Positions 35,807-43,834 of a DNA stretch of 64,000 nt are shown piece after piece. The stretch spans positions 496,001 to 560,000 of the forward strand of contig JACKAQ010000002.1 in the NCBI GenBank assembly GCA_020634975.1. Reading direction: 5' to 3'. The stretch is from JACKAQ01 sp020634975 [NCBI: Calditrichia bacterium]. Lineage in GTDB: Bacteria; Calditrichota; Calditrichia; RBG-13-44-9. The notes under the pieces are model-generated. The model ran no database searches and was not told where the DNA came from. It saw only the letters and a program-made list of their open reading frames with translations. How positions within the stretch are numbered: position 1 is the first letter of the stretch; every line of letters begins with the position of its first letter. A program made the position numbers and the translations under genes.

Positions 35807-35835
35807 TTGACAGTATAGTTTCAATTACCTATATT
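35807..35835 (+). promoter_or_regulatory. Consensus sigma70 promoter of tRNA-Lys
   Basis: A perfect TTGACA (35807-35812), 17-bp spacer and TATATT (35830-35835), 25 bp before the tRNA. Confidence 0.85.
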
Positions 35836-35860
35836 TTGCCCGCATTAAAAAACAACATAC

Positions 35861-35933
35861 GGGCCCGTAGCTCAGTTGGTAGAGCAGCGGACTTTTAATC
35901 CGTAGGTCATAGGTTCGAATCCTATCGGGCTCA
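35861..35933 (+). tRNA. tRNA-Lys (anticodon TTT), no encoded CCA
   Basis: 73 bases: acceptor GGGCCCG/CGGGCTC, D-arm GCTC/GAGC, anticodon stem GCGGA/TCCGT with loop CTTTTAA (anticodon TTT), T-arm ATAGG TTCGAAT CCTAT, discriminator A. The CCA end is not encoded, unlike in the tRNA-Ala gene, so CCA-adding enzyme is required. Confidence 0.95.
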
Positions 35934-35940
35934 CGCTTCT

Positions 35941-35976
35941 AAACCCTGCAATTTTGTAAGTTGCAGAGTTTGTTGT
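35941..35976 (+). terminator. Terminator after tRNA-Lys
   Basis: AAAC-CTGCAA (35941-35951) pairs with TTGCAG-GTTT (35961-35971) around a 9-base loop, ending in a T-rich tract TGTTGTTT. Confidence 0.65.
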
Positions 35977-36263
35977 TTAGGTAAACATCAGACAAGTTCT
36001 CTTTTTTTGGCATATGTTAGGCATTCCTCGGGTGAGACGACGGTAATTCCTTTATAGCAATCACATAAAAATAATATTCATTCCTGAAACATGGTGACGG
36101 GGCAGATAAAATCCAGTTCTATCCATATACCGGCGGCGGAAAATTTTCTGAATTATCTGTAACTTCGCAAATTGCCAACCTGATTCGTTCAATTCAAATG
36201 AAATATCTTGTGCTCATTCAGTATTTTTGCCGGGGCATCCTAAAAACATCCGGGAGAACAGTG
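35977..36263. other. Intergenic region with a possible degenerate reading frame
   Basis: Between the tRNA-Lys terminator and the PQQ-propeller gene. On + from about 36091 an uninterrupted frame (HGDGADKIQFYPYTGGGK and on) runs to beyond 36300 without a start codon. It may be a relic or chance; it resembles nothing I recognise. Confidence 0.3.
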
Positions 36264-37547
36264 CTATTTCTCAGCAATGCAATAAAGGTATTGTTCACCT
36301 CGCAAATATAGCTCATTATCAACAATCACCGGCGAGGCTGAAAAACTATCGTCGAGAGTGTTGATAGCCAGGATTTCGTATGTTGTGCCATGCTTGATTA
36401 CTTGGGTATTTCCATTCCTGCTGGTAATATAAATTTTCCCATTTGCGCCAGCGGGCGATGCATATACCCTCTCAATTCCTTTAAGCCTTTGACGGCTAAA
36501 ATATTCCTCACCAGTTATGGCATTTAAGCAGGCAAGGATGCCGTCATTGCTTTTCAAAAAATACAACTTATCATCATAAAGAAGGGGAGAGGGCGTATAG
36601 GGCGTGTCTTTGTCCAGTGTCCAAATGATTGCTTCTGAGTCGGCGATGTTACCTTGTGCTTCAGACAAGTTTATTGCCTGCAAGGCATTGCCCCGAAACC
36701 CACTCATCACATAAACCCGGTCATTTGCTGCAACTGGTGACGGGATCACATTTACGGTCATACCGCTGCTCTCCCAAAGCACTTCACCGGTAGCTACATC
36801 ATAACTGCGTATTTTGTTGGTTGCGCTTGTAATGACCTGGGCTTTTCCATTGCTTTCGGTAATCAAGGGAGTGGACCAGGAAGTCACTTCATCGCGGTTT
36901 ACTTTCCAGAGTTCTTTACCGGTTTTTTTATCGAGCGCGATGATAAATGACTGCCCTTCGTGATCCCAATTGACAATGATTTTATCACGATGGAGCACTG
37001 GCGAACTGCCTTCGCCGAAACCTCGCCGGGTGCTCATGTCCCCCAAATCTTTTTCCCATTTAAGATTGCCCTGCATATCATAGCAATACAAACCGCGCGA
37101 GCCGAAATACGCGTACACGTGTTCACCATCCGTTACCGGTGAATTAGATGCCAGGGTTCCGGTGGTATGGGTGCCTTCATGGGGTAATGTTTCGCGGGCA
37201 GTGTGTTGCCATAAAATTTTGCCATCCGAACGGTTAATAGCAAAAATCTCAAACTTAACTTCTTCCTGCGAATTGGGTTGTGTATCGCTTTTGATCGCTG
37301 TCAAAACAAAAATCTGATTACCCCAGACGATAGGGGTGGCATGACCCTTTCCCGGGATCTCGATTTTCCATTTAATATTTTTGCTTTCACTCCATTCTAC
37401 CGGCGGATTGCCGTAAGGCGACACACCATTTGCGTAAGGCCCGCGCCATTGCGGCCAATTTTTCTCAAAATCGCTTTGAGGCTGATCTCCCCATACCAAC
37501 ACCGGGATGAAGCAAAGACAGGCAAAAACGATACTATATTTTCCCAT
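36264..37547 (-). CDS. Secreted PQQ-like beta-propeller repeat protein
   Basis: 427 residues with a signal peptide (MGKYSIVFACLCFIPVLVWG). The mature start has NWPQWRGPYANG, the usual N-terminus of planctomycete/FCB PQQ-propeller proteins, then repeated blades with W-x-G/LW motifs (GKILWQHTAR, GKELWKVNRD, GEVLWESSG, GEEYFSRQRL). Seven or eight blades are expected. Such proteins may be quinoprotein-like or purely structural; no dehydrogenase active-site signature was identified. GAGGAA precedes ATG 37547. It is the last large gene of the minus-strand accessory region. Confidence 0.85.
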   Translation of the reverse strand: MGKYSIVFACLCFIPVLVWGDQPQSDFEKNWPQWRGPYANGVSPYGNPPVEWSESKNIKWKIEIPGKGHATPIVWGNQIFVLTAIKSDTQPNSQEEVKFEIFAINRSDGKILWQHTARETLPHEGTHTTGTLASNSPVTDGEHVYAYFGSRGLYCYDMQGNLKWEKDLGDMSTRRGFGEGSSPVLHRDKIIVNWDHEGQSFIIALDKKTGKELWKVNRDEVTSWSTPLITESNGKAQVITSATNKIRSYDVATGEVLWESSGMTVNVIPSPVAANDRVYVMSGFRGNALQAINLSEAQGNIADSEAIIWTLDKDTPYTPSPLLYDDKLYFLKSNDGILACLNAITGEEYFSRQRLKGIERVYASPAGANGKIYITSRNGNTQVIKHGTTYEILAINTLDDSFSASPVIVDNELYLRGEQYLYCIAEK

Positions 37548-37790
37548 CAAAAATTCCTCTCGTTTGTAGTTGTTGATTGGGATTTACCAACCAATTTCAG
37601 CTGAAGTATGTCGGTGTGCGGTTATTCAAAATATGAACAAGAATAGTAGCAAAATGATTGGGCGTTGAGATTCTTAGCGTGCACTTACACACAGATTTTG
37701 TTGAAATCCCTTGTTCTCGCACCGACAAAAGCGGACAGAACCGAAGCTGAGAACCTTGTGAAAGTGGTTGAAACCAATGAGATGAAAATG

Positions 37791-38141
37791 TTATTTCACA
37801 ATCGTCAGACTCTTACCAACAAGCACATCGCCATGCATGTGCCCGAATATTTCCACAATTTGCGCGTTCATTAATGCATCTGATGCCGGTTCTTCCAGAG
37901 ATACCTTTGCTAAGGCATTGTGTTTATCCCTGGCATAAAAGGACTTTATGAGACCATTCTGATTTCTTTCAAATCCTTTTTCGCTATCTACCAGAATTTT
38001 TACGCGCTGATTAATCTCGCCGCTTGCCCGAACTGAGCTAAAAGAACCAATATCATTACCCGGTAACAAAAATAAAAGTGCATAAAGGACGAAAAGTGTA
38101 ATAATAGGTATAATCACTTTTGACCGGCTGCTGAGTTTCAT
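37791..38141 (-). CDS. Small membrane-anchored protein, possible OB-fold
   Basis: 116 residues: one N-terminal transmembrane helix (about 8-27, VIIPIITLFVLYALLFLLPG), then a periplasmic beta-rich domain ending GHMHGDVLVGKSLTIV. The layout (short anchor plus small OB-like domain) recalls CcmE, but the CcmE heme-binding His/Tyr motif is missing and no ccm genes are nearby, so I make no functional call. AGAGAG lies upstream of the ATG. It may be transcribed towards the PQQ-propeller gene after a 243-bp gap. Confidence 0.6.
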   Translation of the reverse strand: MKLSSRSKVIIPIITLFVLYALLFLLPGNDIGSFSSVRASGEINQRVKILVDSEKGFERNQNGLIKSFYARDKHNALAKVSLEEPASDALMNAQIVEIFGHMHGDVLVGKSLTIVK

Positions 38142-38514
38142 TTGGCTCTCTTTGTGTTTTTGTTCGACATAGATTTATTGTTTTCTGAATAAAATACAAC
38201 CAGGCAACTTGTTGAATAAGTTTGAATGCTGGAACGCCCAGATTGTTTCCGTTCTTTTCCCGTATTTATTGTTTTAACGTGATATCGCCCGAAAAATTTA
38301 AGATACAATGCCCTACAAAAGACATTACCGGAAACAAAGCATAGCGAGGAAATAGCGATTCTTTGTTTTACTGTCCGAAGGGACAATAATAATAAAAATT
38401 TTACTCACATTGGGAAATATCGTATTTTTTTGATTTTGAAGATATCGAAAATGGGTTAGTTTGGCAATATTTTTTTGGGGATTTTGTAGGTTGTGGAAAT
38501 TGTTTGGGGGTAGG
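38142..38514. other. AT-rich non-coding interval upstream of the small membrane protein
   Basis: About 370 bp. An 82-codon minus-strand frame (38138-38386) is open but looks non-coding. G- and T-rich runs occur at about 38470-38515. The rest shows no feature I can support. Confidence 0.45.
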
Positions 38515-38550
38515 GGTCATTTGAAAATAATATAAAATTTTCAAATGACC
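38515..38550. repeat. Perfect 14-bp inverted repeat
   Basis: GGTCATTTGAAAAT (38515-38528) and ATTTTCAAATGACC (38537-38550) are exact reverse complements around an 8-base AT-only loop. It lies about 85 bp downstream of the broken FG-GAP gene on the minus strand. There is no T tract on either side, so an intrinsic terminator is not obvious; an mRNA 3' stabiliser, a protein-binding site or a mobile-element remnant are possible. Confidence 0.85.
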
Positions 38551-38635
38551 GATTCCATCCGAAGCAAATCAATCGTAATTGATCTGCCAAAAATCGATTC
38601 TGAGCGGCAATCCATAGCCCGGCGTGAATGGGTTA

Positions 38636-40418
38636 ACTATCGAATTAATATCATTTTATATATCTGCGGACTGTTTGCTCCTGCGGCGGATTGAAATTGC
38701 AGTGTGTAAAAATAAACGCCGGAAGAAGCATTTTTCCCGTTGTTGTCCCGCCCATCCCATTCAATCGAATGATTGCCTGCCGGCAGGTGTGGCGTGGTTT
38801 TTGCCAAACCAATTTTCCGTTAACATCAAATATTTGCAGCGTCGGCTGTCCTTCGGTGATTAACCGGAAAGGAATTTCTGTTGTCGGATTAAAGGGATTG
38901 GGAAAGTTTTGAAGCAACTCAAATTGTGTGGCAATATTTCCGTTAACCGGTCGGGTGCCGGGTTCTGTGATTGTTAAAATCTGATTGATAGCCACATCGG
39001 TGAGGTTTTGGATTTCGCCCGATGGCCATTGCACGTTAATTTCATCGATAACGGCAGCTTTTTTTAAACCGAAAGCCGCCAGCAGCGAATGGTTGGAAGC
39101 ATAGCTGCTGCCCGCACGAATTTCGTGCATTTGCTGGTCACCACCGGTTTTGACAAATACTTTTGCTCCGATGCCACAGTAATTGCTCCTGCTGCCTACC
39201 AACCGAATGGTAATCCAATTGTTCGTATGTGTTTGATTGTTAAACAGTTGAAATTCATCGCGATCCACATTTAATACCGCAATGTCGATGGCGCCGTCGT
39301 TGTCAAAATCTGCGCAAACGCTTGCACGGCTATCGCCTTCGGTATCAAGCCCCAACTGCGCAGAAACTTCGTTGAAAAAGCCATTTCCGTTATTTCTGAA
39401 AAATACATTTTTTTCCGAATATTGATTGGGCCACAGCATCGCGCCGTTTACGACATGCAAATCCCGGTCGCCATCATTGTCATAATCCAAAAACTAACGC
39501 CCCATCCCATGGTCAGGTTTTCAATGCCGGACGCCGATGTTACGTCCGTCAACGTATTTCCGTCGTCGTTGCGGAGCAAAAATCGCGGTATAAATTGGAA
39601 ACGCATACATCGAGATCGCCATCGTTATCGTAATCGGCAAAATCAACACCCATTCCGCCGCCAAACGGAATGACCACTTCATCTCGTAGATTTGTGAATG
39701 TGCCATCGCCATTGTTCACAATAAGCTCATCCCGCTGGTATTCGTTGACCACATAAATATCGGGAAATAAATCGTTGTTAAAATCAAAAAAACCAACAGC
39801 TAACGATGTGCTGTTACTACCAGCGCCGCTGGCTTCTGTGATGTCGGAAAATGTGCCATTCCTGTTGTTCCGGTAAAGCGTGTTGCTGTGTTCCACATGA
39901 TCTTGCGAGTGGTTCAATACATAAATATCCAGCCAGCCGTCATTATCAATATCTGCCAAAGCAACGCTGGTGCTCGGTCCGGGTATTGCCAGTCCGGCTG
40001 TTGCAGCAACGTCTGTAAAGCTGCATTTCCATCATTTAAATACAGTCTGTTTGCCGCATTGTGGTTGGAAACAAAAATATCCAGATCGCCATCGTTGTCA
40101 ATATCAGCGCAAACGGTGCCCATTCCTTCCAGCGTATCTGCAACGCCCGCCGCAATTGCAACATCGCTGAAGGTTCCGTTACCGTTGTTCAGAAATAGCG
40201 CATTCGGTTTTCCTTTGCCGTTGGTGACGTATAAATCTTCAAATCCGTCGGCGTTAAAATCACCAACTGCAATGCCGCCGCCATAGTGGAAACCCAACGT
40301 AATCGAAATGAATACCGGCGATATTGCTGACTTCAGTGAACGTAGTCTGGCACTCACCCAACTGAAGATATCCCATTACAAATATTGCAAAAATGCCAAA
40401 ATTTAATTTTAACAGCAT
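38636..40418 (-). pseudogene. FG-GAP/VCBS (ASPIC/UnbV-type) secreted repeat protein with T9SS tail, interrupted by five frameshifts
   Basis: The start is ATG 40418 (GGAGG upstream) with a signal peptide (MLLKLNFGIFAIFVMGYLQL). Calcium-binding FG-GAP repeats follow (GDFNADGFEDLYV, ADIDNDGDLDIFV, FADYDNDGDLDVCV, FLDYDNDGDRDLHV), then an ASPIC/UnbV domain (GAKVFVKTGGDQQMHEIRAG ... WPSGEIQNL) and a sorting domain (NFPNPFNPTTEIPF ... SSGVYFYTLQF). The frame breaks near 40294, 40018, 39580, 39491 and 38800. Each break is repaired by one base in a homopolymer (one extra G; four missing A/T). Corrected, it would be about 590 residues. It is either a decaying gene or unpolished sequence. Confidence 0.85.
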
Positions 40419-40452
40419 ATCCTTTCCTCCGCAATTACGTCAATCTGATACG

Positions 40453-41565
40453 TCAAATTTTGAAAAAAATCCTGCGTTTATAAAGCCAATAGCAAATATA
40501 CCACAGTAATCCCCATACGACAGCGCTGGTTACCAGATTGGAAATTGCAATTCCCGACCAGCCAAACAGACCGTTTGTAAACGGCATCACGATCGAATAG
40601 AGCCAGTCGCCGCCGCCCGCTTCGGCAAATAAATAAATGAAAAGGGGATTCATTCCCACGATAATCAAAAATGTTGTCCACTGTGAAATTTTTTTGATAT
40701 CGATAAACCAGTAGAAAAATGCCAACGCCAGTAATGCCCAACCACCGCTTGCCAGCACGAACGAACTGGTGCTGATCCGTTTGATGATCGGTGTTACGCT
40801 ATCCAGCGAATATCCGGCAATCAGGGCAATCAGGCCGTAAATGCCAATCCATTTCAGTTTGTCGGTTGCTGTGCGATCGCTGAGCAGCCATTTCCCGGCG
40901 AGCACGCCCCAAATGGTGTGGGCTGCGGTAGGCACTGCGTTGAAGGAAACCCAGTGACCGCCGGACAATTCGCCGGAGATCAGCAGATCGACATACGCAC
41001 CAAAATTGTGGTCCGGCGTAAACGGCTGATTAAATCCGGCAACCGGGAACGTGCGATAAATAAACTCCGTTAACGCCAGTAAAAACAGGCTGATAACTGC
41101 TTGCACGCGAAACGATTTGTTCATCAAAAAGAAAGCGAGCAGATAAGTAAATGACAGTTGCGACAGCACATTTTGAAAGCGGAAAGTGATTTTTCCCGGT
41201 GCGATGCAATACAACATCCATCCGAACAACAGCAGCAAAAAGGCGCGCTGCAGCGCGTGGCGGGTGATCTCACTTTCCGGATCGCCGCGTTCCCGGCGCT
41301 TTTTCACAGAAAATGGGATTGCAACACCCACGATAAACATGAAAAAGGGTTGCACCAGATCCCAAAACCGCAGCCCGTGCCAGGGGTGGTGATGAAATTG
41401 TTGCCCGATTGCGGCGATCCACGTTCCCGCAAATTCGGGACTGACCAGATGATCGTAAATCAAGGTGTATTCCGCGATGAGCAAAAACATGGTCAAACCG
41501 CGATATAAATCCAGCGAAAGCAATCGCTCATCTGAAAAATTGACAGATTTCGGAGGCGTTTCCAT
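40453..41565 (-). CDS. Heparan-alpha-glucosaminide N-acetyltransferase / NagX-like membrane protein (DUF5009)
   Basis: 370 residues, about ten transmembrane helices. The N-terminus LLSLDLYRGLTMFLLI and QPFFMFIVGVAIPFS are typical of the HGSNAT/YeiB-like acyltransferase_3-related family; GMNPLFIYLFAEAGGGDWL lies near the end. Relatives move acetyl groups across the membrane onto amino sugars or belong to N-acetylglucosamine utilisation loci (NagX). Substrate is unknown here. It follows the GH42-like lipoprotein gene by 40 bp, so it is part of the glycan region. Confidence 0.82.
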   Translation of the reverse strand: METPPKSVNFSDERLLSLDLYRGLTMFLLIAEYTLIYDHLVSPEFAGTWIAAIGQQFHHHPWHGLRFWDLVQPFFMFIVGVAIPFSVKKRRERGDPESEITRHALQRAFLLLLFGWMLYCIAPGKITFRFQNVLSQLSFTYLLAFFLMNKSFRVQAVISLFLLALTEFIYRTFPVAGFNQPFTPDHNFGAYVDLLISGELSGGHWVSFNAVPTAAHTIWGVLAGKWLLSDRTATDKLKWIGIYGLIALIAGYSLDSVTPIIKRISTSSFVLASGGWALLALAFFYWFIDIKKISQWTTFLIIVGMNPLFIYLFAEAGGGDWLYSIVMPFTNGLFGWSGIAISNLVTSAVVWGLLWYICYWLYKRRIFFKI

Positions 41566-41605
41566 TTGATTCCCATATTGTTGGATTAGTGTTCGTTTTC
41601 ACCGA

Positions 41606-42853
41606 TTATTGGGTAACAATATTTGCCTCAAACCCGATTTCCTGCCCCGGCACCAACCGGTCGCATTCGATACTGAGCATCGGTTTTTTACCGCCGGAAT
41701 TGATGGTGAATTCCCGGCTCTCGCCGGGCGAAAGGTATTTCAGCGATTCGGTGGAACGAACGCCGTTTACCGCAACAAAAGCATCGTAATAAATGGGCGC
41801 TGCACCAGTATTTTCAACCGTTACCAGCGATTGCGTGTCGTTCGTTTCAAACGATGTAACCCGAAAGCGGTAACCACAAGCCATGCTGTTTTCCTTCACG
41901 CGATCCATGCTGATCCAGCGCAGCCACTGTTCGGTAATCATAAACGTGATTCCGAATTGACGCGTATGTTCTGCCCAGCCGGCGTCCACAAAATCGGATC
42001 GCCCTTTATCCGGGAACAGGATTTCGCCGCCCATCGGCGAGCGTTTGAAGCGCTCCAACCCGAAAAATTCCCAGCCGCCCAAATTGTAGCCGGGCTCCCA
42101 GGCCAGATGAAAACTGTCGTCGAAAATACCGAATTGCAGATCGAGTAGCGGGGCGTCGGATGCAAATGGCGTGCGGTTGGCGACATGAGCATCCTGCGAA
42201 ATCATCCACGGCGTGTTATGGAAAAGCGTATCGAGATGCCGGAAATATTGCGATTGAAATGCTTTGGACGGGAAATTTTCGCCCATTTTCTCGCCCGGAT
42301 CGTAAATGTGATATTCCGACCACAGCCCGAAACCGACTTCCAGAAATGCCAGCCGGGGATCGTTATCGTATTTTTGGGCGAGTGTTTCAAAAAATTCCAG
42401 AATGAATCGCTGATATTCGGGATGCGACCAATCTGGAAATTCGGTATCGCGATTTTCGCTTTTTTCGACCACGTTTTTGTAATCCGGCAGTGCTTTGATA
42501 TAATCCGGCACGCCGCTTTCGCGACCGGGATACGTATCCCAAAAACGCAGCACCGCCTGATGTTTACGGCTGGCGATGCCTGCCAGTTTTTCTTCGACAA
42601 TTGACCAGTCGTATTGCCCTTTTACTTTTACAACGTCGCTGTATCGCAGATATGAAAATTCGAGCTGGATGGCATCGGTATCTTTGTGATCGAGCGATTC
42701 CCAAAATACCAATCCGGTCATCGGCTGAACAGCGGTGATTTCGCTTTGCAGCGACACGGTTTTGAATTCGCTATCAGCGGATGTGTTCTGTTTTCCGCAA
42801 CCCGCAAACCAGCAGGCGGTAACCAGAAGAATTATTGGTGATAATTTTGTCAT
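41606..42853 (-). CDS. GH42-like TIM-barrel lipoprotein
   Basis: 415 residues from ATG 42853 (AAGGAAC upstream). The lipobox is FAGCGK (Cys about 19). The TIM-barrel part has YDWSIVEEKL, AVLRFWDTYPG and EVGFGLWSEYHIYD, where the Glu following Trp is the likely acid/base position of clan GH-A. A C-terminal beta-sandwich (about 310-415) resembles the DUF4832-type domain. The partner protein at 51135 has the same layout (YGFWGEGHTW). It is probably a cell-surface glycosidase or glycan-binding protein of unknown specificity. Confidence 0.7.
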   Translation of the reverse strand: MTKLSPIILLVTACWFAGCGKQNTSADSEFKTVSLQSEITAVQPMTGLVFWESLDHKDTDAIQLEFSYLRYSDVVKVKGQYDWSIVEEKLAGIASRKHQAVLRFWDTYPGRESGVPDYIKALPDYKNVVEKSENRDTEFPDWSHPEYQRFILEFFETLAQKYDNDPRLAFLEVGFGLWSEYHIYDPGEKMGENFPSKAFQSQYFRHLDTLFHNTPWMISQDAHVANRTPFASDAPLLDLQFGIFDDSFHLAWEPGYNLGGWEFFGLERFKRSPMGGEILFPDKGRSDFVDAGWAEHTRQFGITFMITEQWLRWISMDRVKENSMACGYRFRVTSFETNDTQSLVTVENTGAAPIYYDAFVAVNGVRSTESLKYLSPGESREFTINSGGKKPMLSIECDRLVPGQEIGFEANIVTQ

Positions 42854-42902
42854 TTCGTTCCTTTTTCGGTTTTTACCAATGAGAACGAGTGATGTGCTGT
42901 GG

Positions 42903-43748
42903 TTATTGGATTTCAATTTGCTCACCCATTCCGAGAATGTGATACCGCGATTGGAGCGTTTTGGAAAGCATTAACCGCACTTCCCGGGAATAGCCGTGTG
43001 TCCAGTAGCGGTTCTGTTCGGTTTCCGTCATCGTGTCACGGTGCTGGGGCAAAATGTAGTACGGTTCCAGTTCGTTGATCAAAATTACCGATTGTTGGAT
43101 ATGCATATTGTGTTCCGTCGGCGAAAAGAACAAGACATCCACATGTTTTAAAAACAGGTGATCTTCCAACAGCACCGTATCGCCGGGCTGAAGCAGTGTT
43201 TTATCGCCAATGGTAATGTAATAACCGCAATCTTCCAGATTCGCTTCTTCAAATACAGCAAATTTGGGATTCCCGTGTATCGCACGCATTGGTGTGATTT
43301 GAACATCTCTGAGTGTGAAAGGTTGGCGAGGCGTTGCCGCCTGAATGCGCTCTGCTGGAATGTTCACTTCATCTTTGGCGATCTCCACGCAATTGGTGGG
43401 CATCACGAACATGCAGTCCGATTTCTCCGCCAAAATGCGCGATGTATTTCTGCCGAAATGGTCGCCGTGTTCGTGAGTGATAAAGCTGATATCCAGCAGC
43501 GGTGCAATTTCTGCGGCAGAAACGGGTGCGGGAGATTCGCGGTCCTCATTTTCCAGTACCAGGTCAGTTCCGATCAGGATGCTGTCATGTTTGATCAGCC
43601 AGCCGTTGTGCCCCGTCCACCACACAGCCGTGCCGGATGTATGTGCTTTAATTTCATCAATTAATTTGGGCTTTGCATCGTTTGAACGTTGTGCAAAAAC
43701 GTTGAACATCAGCAAAGACATTATTGCTATCGAAAGTTGATAAATCAT
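42903..43748 (-). CDS. Secreted MBL-fold metallo-hydrolase
   Basis: 281 residues, with a signal peptide (MIYQLSIAIMSLLMFNVFAQ). The metal motif THEHGDHFG (about residue 93) is intact, with later ligands in AIHGNPK, LQPGDTVL and PTEHNMH. The UlaG/L-ascorbate-lactonase-like branch is the nearest in style (TGHNGWLIK at the start, C-terminal QHRDTM). The likely reaction is hydrolysis of a lactone or phosphodiester; the substrate is unknown. It sits between two putative glycosidase genes with gaps of 49 and 86 bp. Confidence 0.83.
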   Translation of the reverse strand: MIYQLSIAIMSLLMFNVFAQRSNDAKPKLIDEIKAHTSGTAVWWTGHNGWLIKHDSILIGTDLVLENEDRESPAPVSAAEIAPLLDISFITHEHGDHFGRNTSRILAEKSDCMFVMPTNCVEIAKDEVNIPAERIQAATPRQPFTLRDVQITPMRAIHGNPKFAVFEEANLEDCGYYITIGDKTLLQPGDTVLLEDHLFLKHVDVLFFSPTEHNMHIQQSVILINELEPYYILPQHRDTMTETEQNRYWTHGYSREVRLMLSKTLQSRYHILGMGEQIEIQ

Positions 43749-43834
43749 AAAATTTCCATATTCTACTATTGCTTGATATTGGCGAACTGCCGTGCACCAA
43801 CCTGTATATTTTTTATTAATCCAGACGATTGTTT

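Noticed and set aside
37665-37874. 69-codon plus-strand frame
   Set aside because: It overlaps the end of the minus-strand membrane protein, has no good ribosome-binding site and shows no recognisable pattern.
37791-38141. Calling this gene ccmE
   Set aside because: Only the anchor-plus-small-beta-domain layout fits. The heme-binding His/Tyr motif and all ccm neighbours are missing.
38138-38386. 82-codon minus-strand frame upstream of the small membrane protein
   Set aside because: Composition looks non-coding and there is no motif or family resemblance. Its last ATG gives only a 10-codon leader overlapping the next start.
38636-40418. Programmed ribosomal frameshifting as the explanation of the broken frames
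   Set aside because: Five shifts in both directions at short unrelated runs, without slippery heptamers or stimulatory structures, are not credible as programmed events.
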